Positions 27,211 through 36,494 of a DNA stretch of 64,000 bases are shown in pieces. Source of the stretch: UBA8389 sp964472175. GTDB taxonomy: Bacteria > Bacteroidota > Bacteroidia > Bacteroidales > UBA1402. Within the stretch, counting starts at the first letter, position 1; each line of letters begins with the position of its first letter. Position numbers and translations under genes: made by a program. The notes under the pieces are model-generated. The model was not told where the DNA came from, ran no database searches, and saw only the letters and a list, made by a program, of their open reading frames with translations. Where the stretch lies: positions 7,738-71,737 of the forward strand of contig CAYYJF010000003.1 of NCBI GenBank assembly GCA_964472175.1, in the 5' to 3' direction.

Positions 27211-29094
27211 TTATTCCTTCTCGTATTTCACCATCGAATGAAGCGCTTTGGCCATGATCAGGGGCTTATCCATATTTTTTACGGTATTCAACCGGACAAT
27301 ATCCAGGCCGAATTTCAATTCATTTAAGAGGTTTACTTTCTGATTAAAGACCTCATCCATCCGATCCAGGCTATCGACCAACGACTTCTTTACGGCCTTA
27401 TTTTTCGTTACCAACACCACCTCGCTCATCAATTGTGCTTTCAGCAGGAGCAATCTTTGCACAAAAAAATCGCTACTTTTTTTAAGTCGCTCATTTAAAA
27501 GGGCATTATCCTCCAGTTCAACGCTTTTATCGGCAATGATTTGATGCAACTGCTTTTTAAACCGGATACCAATCTGTACCAAATCCTGTTTATAAATGTC
27601 AAACCATTTCTTCAACAGACTGATATTCTCAGTTCCAAAGATTTTTTCTTGCTCTGTACTCAGTATAATGAACTGATCGAAGCGATATGTCAGGTAAGAA
27701 AAATCAAAAATATCCAGCATGAAATCTGTTGCATACTTGGTCTTAGCGTGCTGTAGCACCCCTGAATCGGGCGCTTCTGCCGATGCATCTGAAAGGAACT
27801 TTTTCACATCGGGGTCGGTAAACAATCGTTTTGAATCAATGGGAGATCTCAGTATCAATCCCTTCAAACTCTTGCATCTGCTTAAAGCCACATAGATTTG
27901 ACCAGCAGCAAAGGCTGCATTGGCATCGATGACCACCCGGTCAAAAGTTAAACCCTGACTTTTATGAATGGTGATGGCCCATGCCAGTTTCAAAGGAATT
28001 TGCGTGAACGTACCCAATAGATTCTCTTTAATTTCCTGGGTTTGCGCATCGATGGTGTAGGAATAATTGTGCCATTCCACCATTCCGGTTTCAACGACTT
28101 CACCATCAGTACATTGTACGACTACAGCCTCCGCATCAAGTGCGACAATGGTTCCGATTCTGCCATTGTAAAAACGTTTTTCCCTGCTGACATCATTTCT
28201 GGCAAACATGACTTGTGCACCCACCTTGAGTTCCAGCACCAACTCCGTTGGAAAAGCATACTCAGGGAAAAGACCCGAGACTTCGGCTGAAAAAAAAGTG
28301 GAAGCACCAGGCAATTTATTCAATTGTTGATCATTGATTTGCCTGGCTTGATTGTTGTGGGTGGTTAATATAACACAGCCATCAGCCAACTCATAATCCG
28401 GATGGTAGCATTTTTCCAAAAGCTTCATACCGGCCGAATCCAAACAGTTTTCCCGTACCTGATTCAATAATTGGATGAATTTCTGATCTTTTTGTCTGAA
28501 AATATGATTCAGTTCGATGGTCACATAGGGAATTTTGCTTAAAACATGGCTGCTGAAGAAAAAAGGAGTGGGGTAGTGCCCCTTCAACAACTGCCAATCT
28601 GAATCAGTGACCACAGGAGCCAACTGGCAAATGTCACCTATCATCAATACCTGAACGCCACCAAATGGCAGGTTGTGTTTTCTGTACCTTCTCAGAACCC
28701 GATCCACAGCATCCAATAAATCCGCCCGTACCATACTGATTTCATCAATAATGAGCACATCCATTCGACGAATGATGCGTATCTTTTCCTTGTTGAATTT
28801 ATTGATATCAATTTGCTTGTTACCGGCATCCTGTTTGCTGGAAACGGGCAATATTTGTGGCCCAAAGGGCAATTGGAAAAAGGAGTGTAAGGTTACGCCA
28901 CCAGCATTGATGGCCGCCACACCTGTAGGCGCGGTCACGACGATTTGCTTGGAAGACCGTTCTCTGAATTGTCTTAGAAATGTGGTTTTGCCAGTTCCTG
29001 CCTTTCCTGTCAAAAAAAGATGACTTCCTGTGAATTCAATGAATTCGTATGCCAGTTGAATTTGTGGAATATCTGAGAAATACTGATTGGTCAT
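27211..29094 (-). CDS. Pif1/RecD-like superfamily 1 DNA helicase
   Basis: A 627-residue SF1 helicase. Walker A is GKAGTGKT (30-37), Walker B LIIDEISMV, motif III GDICQLAPV, and the C-terminal motifs IHKSQGLTFDRV and YVALSRC. A further C-terminal part of about 180 residues is helical, charged and of unknown role. Pif1-like enzymes unwind DNA 5' to 3' and resolve G-quadruplexes or forks. The open frame reaches 29124, but a promoter at 29122-29156 would start transcription near 29115, below that codon, so ATG 29094 is chosen. The gene is not in an obvious operon. Confidence 0.86.
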   Translation of the reverse strand: MTNQYFSDIPQIQLAYEFIEFTGSHLFLTGKAGTGKTTFLRQFRERSSKQIVVTAPTGVAAINAGGVTLHSFFQLPFGPQILPVSSKQDAGNKQIDINKFNKEKIRIIRRMDVLIIDEISMVRADLLDAVDRVLRRYRKHNLPFGGVQVLMIGDICQLAPVVTDSDWQLLKGHYPTPFFFSSHVLSKIPYVTIELNHIFRQKDQKFIQLLNQVRENCLDSAGMKLLEKCYHPDYELADGCVILTTHNNQARQINDQQLNKLPGASTFFSAEVSGLFPEYAFPTELVLELKVGAQVMFARNDVSREKRFYNGRIGTIVALDAEAVVVQCTDGEVVETGMVEWHNYSYTIDAQTQEIKENLLGTFTQIPLKLAWAITIHKSQGLTFDRVVIDANAAFAAGQIYVALSRCKSLKGLILRSPIDSKRLFTDPDVKKFLSDASAEAPDSGVLQHAKTKYATDFMLDIFDFSYLTYRFDQFIILSTEQEKIFGTENISLLKKWFDIYKQDLVQIGIRFKKQLHQIIADKSVELEDNALLNERLKKSSDFFVQRLLLLKAQLMSEVVLVTKNKAVKKSLVDSLDRMDEVFNQKVNLLNELKFGLDIVRLNTVKNMDKPLIMAKALHSMVKYEKE

Positions 29095-29121
29095 TAAATC
29101 ATAGTTAATATATACATAATG

Positions 29122-29156
29122 CAAATATAATATATTTTACATTAAAAAGCGCCAAA
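29122..29156 (-). promoter_or_regulatory. Promoter for the Pif1-like helicase
   Basis: Minus strand: TTTG (29156-29153), 23 bases by TTG counting, TATATTTG (29129-29122). Spacing is at the long end of the accepted range. It fixes the helicase start at 29094. Confidence 0.45.
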
Positions 29157-29159
29157 GGT

Positions 29160-30683
29160 TCAAGATTTTAACCATCTTCTTATTTTTGTGTCTGCCCGAT
29201 TGGGAATGGCATGTCGAATCAAGCGTTTAAAATCAGCACGATGCGATTTTAAATGCGGATTGAAAGGATAATCCAACAAGTCAGGCCACATGTGGGCAAT
29301 CAAATCGTGGTATAGCTTGAAATTCGGAGCCGATCTCTCAGACAATGGAAAAGCGTTCATCAGTTCAAGCAGCAGCCGACAATTAAAAGGACTGACTTCA
29401 TCTCTTGCAATATCTTGTTCTGCAGGGAATTGAGCCCCCCAATTTCCTATACGCTGCTCCCAATACAACAAATCGCCAATGGAGAAATAGCCCATGGGAT
29501 TGCGATCAAAGTCCTGCATCCAGGACGCAATTTCAACCCGAAACATTTCCGGAACACGGTTTTTCCCGTACAACAAAAATTGCAACTCATCCAAGGTATA
29601 TTTCAAACCTTGATGTTTGCCATATTTGTCAAAATAATTGCGGCAAATCTCGCTTCCATTTCCATTGATATTGATGCGTTGATCGTTGGTTTCCAAATGA
29701 TTATAAATAATAGAACTTTTGGGCAGACACCTGGGATTGGTCACATTGGTTCGAATTTGTTGCCAAAACCAATCCGGCACATTCTCTTGCGGCAAATGGT
29801 GTACTTCAAACGAGAATCCACATTGTTCGGACATTGATTTTGGGATCTGAATATCCGGATGGTTTTCATCCATGCCATCCAATTGCTGCACATAACACTG
29901 AATATCATCCAGATGGTTTCTGGCAGCTGCCAACAATAGCCTGCTGTCCCAGCCTGATGTAACGGGCAACATCAAAGATGATTGACGGATCAAAGCCTGA
30001 TAGGTACCTTGTAGCAGACGACATATCAAGGACAACTGTGCTTCACGATTTTCCACAACAGGTGCCACGGCATGATTGGGGTAAAAGCGGACAGGAGCAG
30101 CTTGTTTGGTATCAAAATAGTGATTGGGGAGCAAATGGTAACAATCTTCGTAAATGGTTTGTTGCCCTATCCAGGCACTTTCACCACGAATATAGGCCTC
30201 TGATTGCAGAAATTCTGTCAGATATGCCTCCGTTTTCAGGGCCAGTGGGTGCTGCTTTTTGAGCAGTTCAGGTTGCGAGGCAAAATGGAAGAATTGGTTG
30301 ACATATCTGTAAAAAATGGTTCGAAAGCCGCATGCATCTGTAAACAATCGGACGGTACCATTCTCGATGGCAATAAGTGCCCAACGACCTGAAAATGGCT
30401 TTGTTGTCGTAAACAAATCATCAAAACCATCAAAATGCGTCCAGACATCATCAATAAGCTCCTGCGTTGTTTTATTTGGTTTCAATGGATCAAAGAACAA
30501 ACCAAGAATGACCAACGCTTTTTGACCTTCAACACGGCATTTATATGGCAAGTCCTGATGTACAGACAAAAAGTACCCTGCCGGCAATTCCTCAATCTTC
30601 CAATAAGCATTGGGTTGATAGGGTTTGTCCGAACAAAGAAATTGGCGCCTGAATAACCATTTGTCCATAACTCGAGTTTTCAT
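29160..30683 (-). CDS. Asparagine-synthase-like protein lacking the glutaminase Cys
   Basis: A 507-residue protein (ATG 30683; ATG 30668 is an alternative). The N-terminal half resembles the class II amidotransferase fold of AsnB (FSGRWALIAIENGTVRLFTDACGFRTIFY), but there is no Cys at position 2 in any possible start, so glutamine hydrolysis is not expected. The synthase half has a PP-loop SGWDSR (243-248), one residue shorter than the canonical SGGxDS, and a distal ATP-site region. It probably adenylates a carboxylate and joins an amine. It sits at the edge of the glycan locus, divergent from kdsB, where amidation of a sugar acid is one possible role. That is inference. A link to peptide natural products cannot be excluded. 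Confidence 0.75.
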   Translation of the reverse strand: MKTRVMDKWLFRRQFLCSDKPYQPNAYWKIEELPAGYFLSVHQDLPYKCRVEGQKALVILGLFFDPLKPNKTTQELIDDVWTHFDGFDDLFTTTKPFSGRWALIAIENGTVRLFTDACGFRTIFYRYVNQFFHFASQPELLKKQHPLALKTEAYLTEFLQSEAYIRGESAWIGQQTIYEDCYHLLPNHYFDTKQAAPVRFYPNHAVAPVVENREAQLSLICRLLQGTYQALIRQSSLMLPVTSGWDSRLLLAAARNHLDDIQCYVQQLDGMDENHPDIQIPKSMSEQCGFSFEVHHLPQENVPDWFWQQIRTNVTNPRCLPKSSIIYNHLETNDQRININGNGSEICRNYFDKYGKHQGLKYTLDELQFLLYGKNRVPEMFRVEIASWMQDFDRNPMGYFSIGDLLYWEQRIGNWGAQFPAEQDIARDEVSPFNCRLLLELMNAFPLSERSAPNFKLYHDLIAHMWPDLLDYPFNPHLKSHRADFKRLIRHAIPNRADTKIRRWLKS

Positions 30684-30746
30684 ATTGGATAGGTGCAAAA
30701 TTGGGGAAAAAAACGATACAGGCTTTCCTTATCTTCATTTTTTTGG

Positions 30747-30754
30747 TAGATTTG
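30747..30754 (+). promoter_or_regulatory. Promoter -7 box for kdsB
   Basis: TAGATTTG, perfect, 18 bases above ATG 30772. No TTG partner at the usual spacing. It excludes the longer open frame that begins at 30625. Confidence 0.45.
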
Positions 30755-30771
30755 ATGAACAAATACAACTT

Positions 30772-31530
30772 ATGAAATTTTTAGGCATTATTCCGGCACG
30801 ATACGCATCGACCAGATTTCCGGGGAAACCCTTGGTGGATATTGGTGGAAAATCAATGATCCAACGTGTGTATGAGCAAGTCTCATTATGTTTGGATGAA
30901 GTTTGGGTCGCAACAGACGATCTGCGCATCAAAGAAGCGGTTGATGCATTTGGCGGGCGTTGTATGATGACCTCCGATCAGCACAAAAGCGGTACAGACC
31001 GTTGTTTGGAAGTCGTCAACAAGTTGAATACAACCTTCGATGTGGTCATCAACATTCAGGGGGACGAACCCTTTATTCAACCAGCGCAAATCGAATTGTT
31101 GAAAAACTGCTTTGTTCAATACCCACAAACGCAGATTGCAACATTGGTCAAACCTTTTTCCAAAACCGATGAATGGGCAACACTCAGCAATCCAAATTCA
31201 CCCAAAGTGGTGTTGAACAGCTTTATGGAAGCCCTTTATTTCAGCCGTTCCGTCATTCCTTATCTTAGAAATGAGCCCAAAGAAAACTGGTTGAATGTAC
31301 ATACTTTTTACAAGCACATCGGCTTGTATGCCTATTTGCCCAAAACGCTTTCAGAAATCGCAGCATTGCCCATGTCGACCTTAGAAAAATCGGAATCGCT
31401 GGAACAACTCCGTTGGTTGGAAAATGGATATAAAATCCAAACCGCTGTGACCAACATCGAAAATCTGGCCGTGGATACCCCGGAAGATTTGGCCTTGGTC
31501 AGACAATTTTTCATGCAAAACAACGTTTGA
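30772..31530 (+). CDS. kdsB: 3-deoxy-manno-octulosonate cytidylyltransferase (CMP-Kdo synthetase)
   Basis: KdsB makes CMP-Kdo, the donor for the inner core of LPS. The 252-residue protein has the nucleotide loop IPARYASTRFPGKPL, then CMP-Kdo site motifs NIQGDEPFI and HIGLYAY, and the C-terminal VDTPEDLALV. The start is set at 30772 because the family begins at this Met and a -7 box lies just upstream. It leads a run of glycan genes on the plus strand. The next gene begins 25 bases after its stop. Confidence 0.95.
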   Translation: MKFLGIIPARYASTRFPGKPLVDIGGKSMIQRVYEQVSLCLDEVWVATDDLRIKEAVDAFGGRCMMTSDQHKSGTDRCLEVVNKLNTTFDVVINIQGDEPFIQPAQIELLKNCFVQYPQTQIATLVKPFSKTDEWATLSNPNSPKVVLNSFMEALYFSRSVIPYLRNEPKENWLNVHTFYKHIGLYAYLPKTLSEIAALPMSTLEKSESLEQLRWLENGYKIQTAVTNIENLAVDTPEDLALVRQFFMQNNV

Positions 31531-31555
31531 TCATGAGTTTCATACAGCATTTGTC

Positions 31556-31963
31556 ATGTTTATAAACCCTCAGGCATCCCTGCTTAAATTGCCCAGAATT
31601 TTTGATGAAAGGGGTAATCTATCCTTTATCGAAGCCAACCGGCACATTCCTTTTGAAATGAAGCGGGTGTATTGGCTGTACGATGTACCCGGCGGTGAAA
31701 AAAGGGGAGGGCATGCCTATAAAACGACGCACGAATGCATCATTGCCTTGTCAGGAAGCTTCGACATCAAAGTGAACAACGGGGATGAATGGACCACTTA
31801 CTCGCTCAACCGCTCTTATTTGGGTTTGTATCTGCCTCCCATGCATTTTCGGATGTTGGACAATTTCTCAACCAATTCATTTTGTTTGGTTTTATCATCC
31901 AATTTGTATGATGAACAAGATTACTTGTATGATTTTGAACAATTTAGGTCTTTGAAACCATGA
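31556..31963 (+). CDS. FdtA/WxcM-like sugar 3,4-ketoisomerase cupin, copy 1 (variant His)
   Basis: A 135-residue small cupin of the type that converts dTDP-4-keto-6-deoxyglucose to a 3-keto sugar for 3-amino sugar synthesis. It has the family segments DERGNLSFIEANRHIPFEMKRVYW, DVPGGEKRGGHAYKTTHE and LYLPPMHFR. In copy 2 the catalytic-site pair is His-Ala-His; here it is His53-Ala-Tyr55. As I recall, FdtA uses two His at this site, so this copy may have altered or lost activity. The stop overlaps the next start as ATGA. No 3-aminotransferase gene is in the window. Confidence 0.82.
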   Translation: MFINPQASLLKLPRIFDERGNLSFIEANRHIPFEMKRVYWLYDVPGGEKRGGHAYKTTHECIIALSGSFDIKVNNGDEWTTYSLNRSYLGLYLPPMHFRMLDNFSTNSFCLVLSSNLYDEQDYLYDFEQFRSLKP

Positions 31964-32388
31964 AGCCCATGCCAACTGTTGAAGACTGCCTTTTGTTGCA
32001 ACTGAATAAAATATATTACAGAGAAGGAAATCTAACGCCGATCACCGGTGGAATGGACATTCCTTTCAACATAGAGCGGGTTTTTTACATTTATGATGTT
32101 CCAGGAGGCGAAGACAGGGGAGCACACGCCCACAAAACCTGTCATCAGATGATTGTTGCTGCTTCGGGAGCTTTCGATGTGGTCCTGAAAGACGGCTTTC
32201 AAACCAAGCAAGTGCGGCTGGACAGACCCTACATGGGCTTGTACATTCCTCCTGGCATCTGGGCTCAGGAAATTGGTTTTTCATCCGGTTCAGTATGTCT
32301 GGTATTGGCATCGCATCCATACGATGAATCCGATTATATTCGGGTCTATGAGACGTATTTAAATGAGGTTGCATCAAAAAAACAATGA
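31960..32388 (+). CDS. FdtA/WxcM-like sugar 3,4-ketoisomerase cupin, copy 2
   Basis: A 142-residue paralogue of the previous gene, with similar order of motifs (VPGGEDRGAHAHKTCHQ, LYIPPGIWAQ) and both His56 and His58 present. It probably keeps the classic isomerase activity. The two copies differ clearly in sequence, so the duplication is old. It overlaps both neighbours by four bases (ATGA), giving tight translational coupling. The sugar formed is inferred from the family; it would need an aminotransferase from elsewhere. Confidence 0.85.
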   Translation: MKPMPTVEDCLLLQLNKIYYREGNLTPITGGMDIPFNIERVFYIYDVPGGEDRGAHAHKTCHQMIVAASGAFDVVLKDGFQTKQVRLDRPYMGLYIPPGIWAQEIGFSSGSVCLVLASHPYDESDYIRVYETYLNEVASKKQ

Positions 32389-33365
32389 TGGTTTTACTGG
32401 AATCACAACACGAACGCTTTCAGTTGGAAAACAAGCAGCTCTTGACTTCTTTTCATGGGTTGGAATTTTCCAGGTTAAACAGTGACCGCTGTGACCAGGT
32501 GAAGCACTTGCTGTTTGCTGAGGGTAAAATCCAAATTGGCATTTCTCTGGGAATCGCAGGTCGGGAATGGAAAAGCCCTTTTTCTGCGCCCTTTGGCGGA
32601 TTCACCATGCTTCAGGGAAACGACCCTGGTATGAAGCAGGTGGATGAGCTGATGGATGCCTTCGTTGCATATGCCATTCAAAACAAAGTGGAAAAATGCA
32701 GCATTACTTTTCCACCCATCTTTTACAATCCTTCATTGATAAGCAAGGTTCAAAGTGCCTGTTTCAGCGTTGGTTTCAAACAAACAGCCTTTGAAATCAA
32801 TGCGGCCATAAACTTGAAGGGGGAATCTTTGGACAGCCTTTTGGACAAGTATTCGAGAAATGCCACAAGGGCTTACAAATACCACATGAGCCTGCCCCAT
32901 GTCTGCCAAAAGCACACCGATGTTTCCGGCATGATGAAGGCATTCGAAATGATTAAAAAGAACAGAGCGTCAAAAGGTTACGGCTTAAGCATGGACGATG
33001 AACGCTTTTATCAAACCATTCAAACCGTACCCGTAGAGGCGTTTGTTTTGTCGTCAGGTGGAACCGATTTGGCTTCGGCCGTTGTGTTTCTTCATCAAAA
33101 CCGGATTGCCCAGGTTGTTTATTGGGGCGATGTACCCAACCCATTCGAGAAAAGTGTCATGTCGACATTGAATTTTCACCTTCAAAAAGAATATCTTGCA
33201 CGAAATTTTGATTGGATTGACATCGGAACGTCCATGATTGATGGGCACCCCAATTACGGTTTGTGCGATTTTAAAGACAGCATCGGTTGTGACGGATTCC
33301 CAAAACTTACGTTAGAATGGTCTTATGAGTCCAAACCGGATAAAAACATACTGCAGGTTGAATGA
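32385..33365 (+). CDS. FemAB/GNAT-like acyltransferase
   Basis: A 326-residue protein I assign only to the GNAT/FemAB-like superfamily. The pattern is a split acyltransferase fold with the conserved C-terminal part FDWIDIGTSMIDGHPNYGLCDFKDSIGCDGF, close to that of transferases found beside FdtA-like cupins. The middle part ends in a strand plus AVVFLHQNRIAQVVYWGD. It may acylate the amino group or another position of the unusual sugar. It begins within the stop of copy 2 (ATGA). The family call is moderate; the substrate is unknown. Confidence 0.65.
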   Translation: MMVLLESQHERFQLENKQLLTSFHGLEFSRLNSDRCDQVKHLLFAEGKIQIGISLGIAGREWKSPFSAPFGGFTMLQGNDPGMKQVDELMDAFVAYAIQNKVEKCSITFPPIFYNPSLISKVQSACFSVGFKQTAFEINAAINLKGESLDSLLDKYSRNATRAYKYHMSLPHVCQKHTDVSGMMKAFEMIKKNRASKGYGLSMDDERFYQTIQTVPVEAFVLSSGGTDLASAVVFLHQNRIAQVVYWGDVPNPFEKSVMSTLNFHLQKEYLARNFDWIDIGTSMIDGHPNYGLCDFKDSIGCDGFPKLTLEWSYESKPDKNILQVE

Positions 33366-33393
33366 ATTTGTCAAACCTCAATGCCTTCAAACC

Positions 33394-33957
33394 ATGAAAA
33401 GATTGACCAAAATATATGCTTATTTGAGAATTCAAAAGTATCGTTTTCTGTCCAAATCGGGAAACGTGCATAAACGTTTATCGCTGTTGCAACCACTTCT
33501 TTTTCAGGGAAATGGAAAAGTTAACATTGAAGGAAATGTGCAACTGGGCGTGGAAGATGCCCCAGGATTTTGGTCTGGATATACCTATTTTGAAGCCAAT
33601 GGCGCTGAAGGAGTCATTGATTTGAAGCATGGTGTGGTGATCAACAACAATGCCGCCCTGATTGCAGACAATGCCTCCATCACGATTTTGGAAGACAGCA
33701 TTTTGGGCATGCATGTGTCCATCATGACCAGCGATGGGCATCGGTTGGAAGCAGACCGTCGCCATGAAGCAGACCGGACATGTTTGCCGGTACATATTGG
33801 AAAGCAGGTTTTTATTGGCGATCAGGTGGTTGTTTTGAAGGGGGTACACATCGGAGATCGGACTGTTATTGGTGCCGGATCTGTGGTCACCAAAGATATT
33901 CCGGACAACGTTGTTGCTGCCGGGAATCCCTGCCGCATCATCCGCTCACTGTCCTAA
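33394..33957 (+). CDS. Hexapeptide-repeat acyltransferase (left-handed beta helix)
   Basis: A 187-residue acetyltransferase of the LbH type (WcaF/Maa-like). Hexad repeats run from about 60 to 180 (for example VNIEGNVQLG, ITILEDSILG, VFIGDQVVVLKGVHIGDRTVIGAGSVVTKDIPDNVVAAGNPCRII). The trailing GSVVTKDIP...GNPC pattern is characteristic. His in SDGHRLEAD is a likely catalytic base by family analogy. The start at 33394 follows the previous stop by 28 bases; the longer frame would overlap that gene. It likely O- or N-acetylates a sugar of the surface glycan. Confidence 0.83.
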   Translation: MKRLTKIYAYLRIQKYRFLSKSGNVHKRLSLLQPLLFQGNGKVNIEGNVQLGVEDAPGFWSGYTYFEANGAEGVIDLKHGVVINNNAALIADNASITILEDSILGMHVSIMTSDGHRLEADRRHEADRTCLPVHIGKQVFIGDQVVVLKGVHIGDRTVIGAGSVVTKDIPDNVVAAGNPCRIIRSLS

Positions 33958-33975
33958 ACTGATTCATTCGGATTC

Positions 33976-35472
33976 ATGGAAACGCGCCCAAATTCTTTCA
34001 ACCAAATCGTCCGTTCCACCACCATTTTTGGCGGTTCACAACTGGGAACGATGATTTTGAGCATCTTGCGAACGAAGATTCTGGCCGTTATTTTAGGGAG
34101 AAGCGGGGTAGGTTATTTGGGACTTCTTCAATCCATTGTTGATTTTGTTAAATCGCTTTCAGGTCTTGGCTTGAGCTTCAGTGCGGTGAAAGATGTTGCC
34201 GTTGCATCGGGCAGCAACGACAGTGAAAAAATATCGCAAACACTGACCATGATGCGCAGATGGCTGTATTTAACCAGCCTGCTTGGATTGCTGCTGACCA
34301 TCCTTTTTGCGCCGGCCATCAGTCGGTTGTTTTTTGACAACTACAGTGAAAGTGCCAACATCAGCCTGCTTTCTATTTGCGTTTTTTCGGCCATTTTATC
34401 TTCAGGTAAATTATCTATACTACAGGGATTCAGAAAGATATCTTGGCTGGCTCAAGCGTCCTTTTTCAGTGCTTTGGGCAGCTTGATGATTTCCGTTCCT
34501 TTGTATTTGTGGCTGCATCAACAGGGCATTCTTCCGGCCCTGATACTTAGCACATTATTGACCTTAATCATCACCTGGCTGTACACCGGTCGAATCAAAT
34601 ACACCAAAGCCAATCAAACCTGGGCAGAAACGCTCCGAAAGGGCAAAGGCATGGTTGAGCTGGGCGTTTATTCGATGGTGGCAGGTCTGATTGGAACGGC
34701 TACCATGTTGGCAATCAGGGGGTTTATACTTCAATCAAACAATGAAGAAACCTTGGGTTTGTATCAGGCGGTCTGGTCCATCTCCAATGTGTACATCGCA
34801 GCCATTCTGAGTTCCATGGGCGCCGATTTTTACCCAAGGTTGTGTGAAGTCAACCAGCATTCAAAACGGTTGGTAGAATTGACCAACGAGCAGTTAAAAT
34901 TCACCCTGCTTTTTGTAGCCCCTTGCTTTATATTGATGCTGTTGTTGGCAAGGCCAATCCTGAATATTCTTTACTCAGGCGCATTTGAACAGGCAACCGA
35001 ATTTTTGAGGTATCAGCTGGCAGGAACCTTTTTCAAAGTATTGATATGGCCGGTTGGGTACATTCTTTTGGCAAAAAATAAAGGCAAACGTTTTTTATTG
35101 GTCGAAGTTGTTTGGCATGTCGCGTATTTGGGAGCAACGGTTGCTTTTTGGCCTTACATGGGCTTGAATGCAGCAGGTTTGGCCTTTTTGCTGGCTTATA
35201 TTGTCTATATTCCAATGGTTTATGCGCTGGTCAAACCCCTTTGTGGATTTCGTTTGGATCAAAAGAATTTGTTTTTAATCTTCGGGAACAGCGTATTTTT
35301 CGCGGTTTCCTTTTGTTTACTGAAATTCGATGTCATTTACGCCAAACCCATCGCCGGATTGTTGTTTGTCATCAGCATCGTCTGGTCTGTGATGGAAATA
35401 CACCGGATGATTCCCATTTCCAGGTGGGGTGACATCTTGAAAAAAATCATCAAACGCAGGTTTCAAAAATGA
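33976..35472 (+). CDS. Oligosaccharide flippase (Wzx-like, MOP superfamily)
   Basis: A 498-residue inner-membrane protein with about 12-14 predicted helices and the MOP-type N-terminus QIVRSTTIFGGSQLGTMILSILRTKILAVILGRSGVGYLGLLQSI. Wzx flippases move lipid-linked sugar units across the inner membrane for O-antigen or capsule assembly. A polymerase (Wzy) gene is not seen in the window. It precedes the first glycosyltransferase gene with an ATGA overlap. The name wzx is likely but not provable by sequence alone. Confidence 0.84.
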   Translation: METRPNSFNQIVRSTTIFGGSQLGTMILSILRTKILAVILGRSGVGYLGLLQSIVDFVKSLSGLGLSFSAVKDVAVASGSNDSEKISQTLTMMRRWLYLTSLLGLLLTILFAPAISRLFFDNYSESANISLLSICVFSAILSSGKLSILQGFRKISWLAQASFFSALGSLMISVPLYLWLHQQGILPALILSTLLTLIITWLYTGRIKYTKANQTWAETLRKGKGMVELGVYSMVAGLIGTATMLAIRGFILQSNNEETLGLYQAVWSISNVYIAAILSSMGADFYPRLCEVNQHSKRLVELTNEQLKFTLLFVAPCFILMLLLARPILNILYSGAFEQATEFLRYQLAGTFFKVLIWPVGYILLAKNKGKRFLLVEVVWHVAYLGATVAFWPYMGLNAAGLAFLLAYIVYIPMVYALVKPLCGFRLDQKNLFLIFGNSVFFAVSFCLLKFDVIYAKPIAGLLFVISIVWSVMEIHRMIPISRWGDILKKIIKRRFQK

Positions 35473-36494
35473 ACAAAGATCCATTCAATAAACCTTTGGT
35501 TTCTGTCATTTTGGTCACGTATAACCAAAAAATGTACATTGGGAAAGCCATTGAAAGCATTCTGATGCAGGAGTGTGGATTTGATTTTGAATTGCTAATC
35601 GGAGATGATGCCTCCACAGACGGTACGCTGGAAATATGCCGGCATTACCGTGACGAAAACCCACAACGCATTCAGTTGCATGCAAACGCTGAAAATAAAG
35701 GTTTCTTGAACAACTATTTTGATTTGTTGTCGAAAGCGCGTGGCACTTATTTGGCCGATTGTGGCGGCGATGATTACTGGCTGGACCCCAAAAAATTGGA
35801 CAAACAGGTTGGATTTTTAGAAAGCCACCCGAATTACGGCATGGCCACAGGGAACTGGCTCATTTTGAACGAATCAGACCAATCTCAGGAATACCCCAAA
35901 TCGCATGTTGCTGAGGGTTGGGACGACGCTTTGATGACCGGGAAGGAAGCGGTTGCGCACTATATCCATGGAAATCGGATTCCAAAAGTATTGCTGGCAG
36001 CTGCTTGTTTCAGAAAAGATTGGGTGATGGAAGCCTACCAAAAACGGATGGATTTGTTCAGGGGGCAATTTGCGACCTGCGAAGATTTGCCCATCACACT
36101 GTCGTTGTTGATAAAAGGTCCCATCTATGTTTTTCCGGATACATTTGCGGTGTATCGACTGTTGAAAAATTCAGTCAGTCACTCGGAAAATACGACGGAA
36201 TGGATTCAGACATTTTACTTTCGAACCTACCAACAGACTTGTCTTCTGGCTTTGCATTATCAGATTCCGACCCAACGAATTGCGTCCTACATTCAATCGC
36301 AAAGCAACAATTTTGCGCTACATGCTTTTTTGTCAAACAGCAGCAGCTTCATGGATCAGCTTCTGGATTTTCATCGAAAATCGCAACTACCCATTGGTTT
36401 CAAAATGCGGTATTTTCATCGATTAATACATTTTCCATCCGGAATTCAAAAGGCATTAAGATATTTTTTATCAAAGTATTATGAGTCAAAATAA
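35469..36494 (+). CDS. Glycosyltransferase family 2
   Basis: A 341-residue GT-A fold enzyme: LVSVILVTYNQKMYIGKAIES, then the nucleotide-sugar site LLIGDDASTDGT and the metal-binding region CGGDDYWLDPKKL (DDxW type). The C-terminal half is less conserved. It is probably cytoplasmic and adds a sugar to the lipid-linked unit. It overlaps the flippase gene by four bases and the next gene by 14. The specificity is unknown. Confidence 0.88.
   Translation: MNKDPFNKPLVSVILVTYNQKMYIGKAIESILMQECGFDFELLIGDDASTDGTLEICRHYRDENPQRIQLHANAENKGFLNNYFDLLSKARGTYLADCGGDDYWLDPKKLDKQVGFLESHPNYGMATGNWLILNESDQSQEYPKSHVAEGWDDALMTGKEAVAHYIHGNRIPKVLLAAACFRKDWVMEAYQKRMDLFRGQFATCEDLPITLSLLIKGPIYVFPDTFAVYRLLKNSVSHSENTTEWIQTFYFRTYQQTCLLALHYQIPTQRIASYIQSQSNNFALHAFLSNSSSFMDQLLDFHRKSQLPIGFKMRYFHRLIHFPSGIQKALRYFLSKYYESK

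Noticed and set aside
29160..30683. Full glutamine-dependent asparagine synthetase (AsnB)
   Set aside because: The N-terminal Cys is missing for every possible start and the PP-loop is altered.
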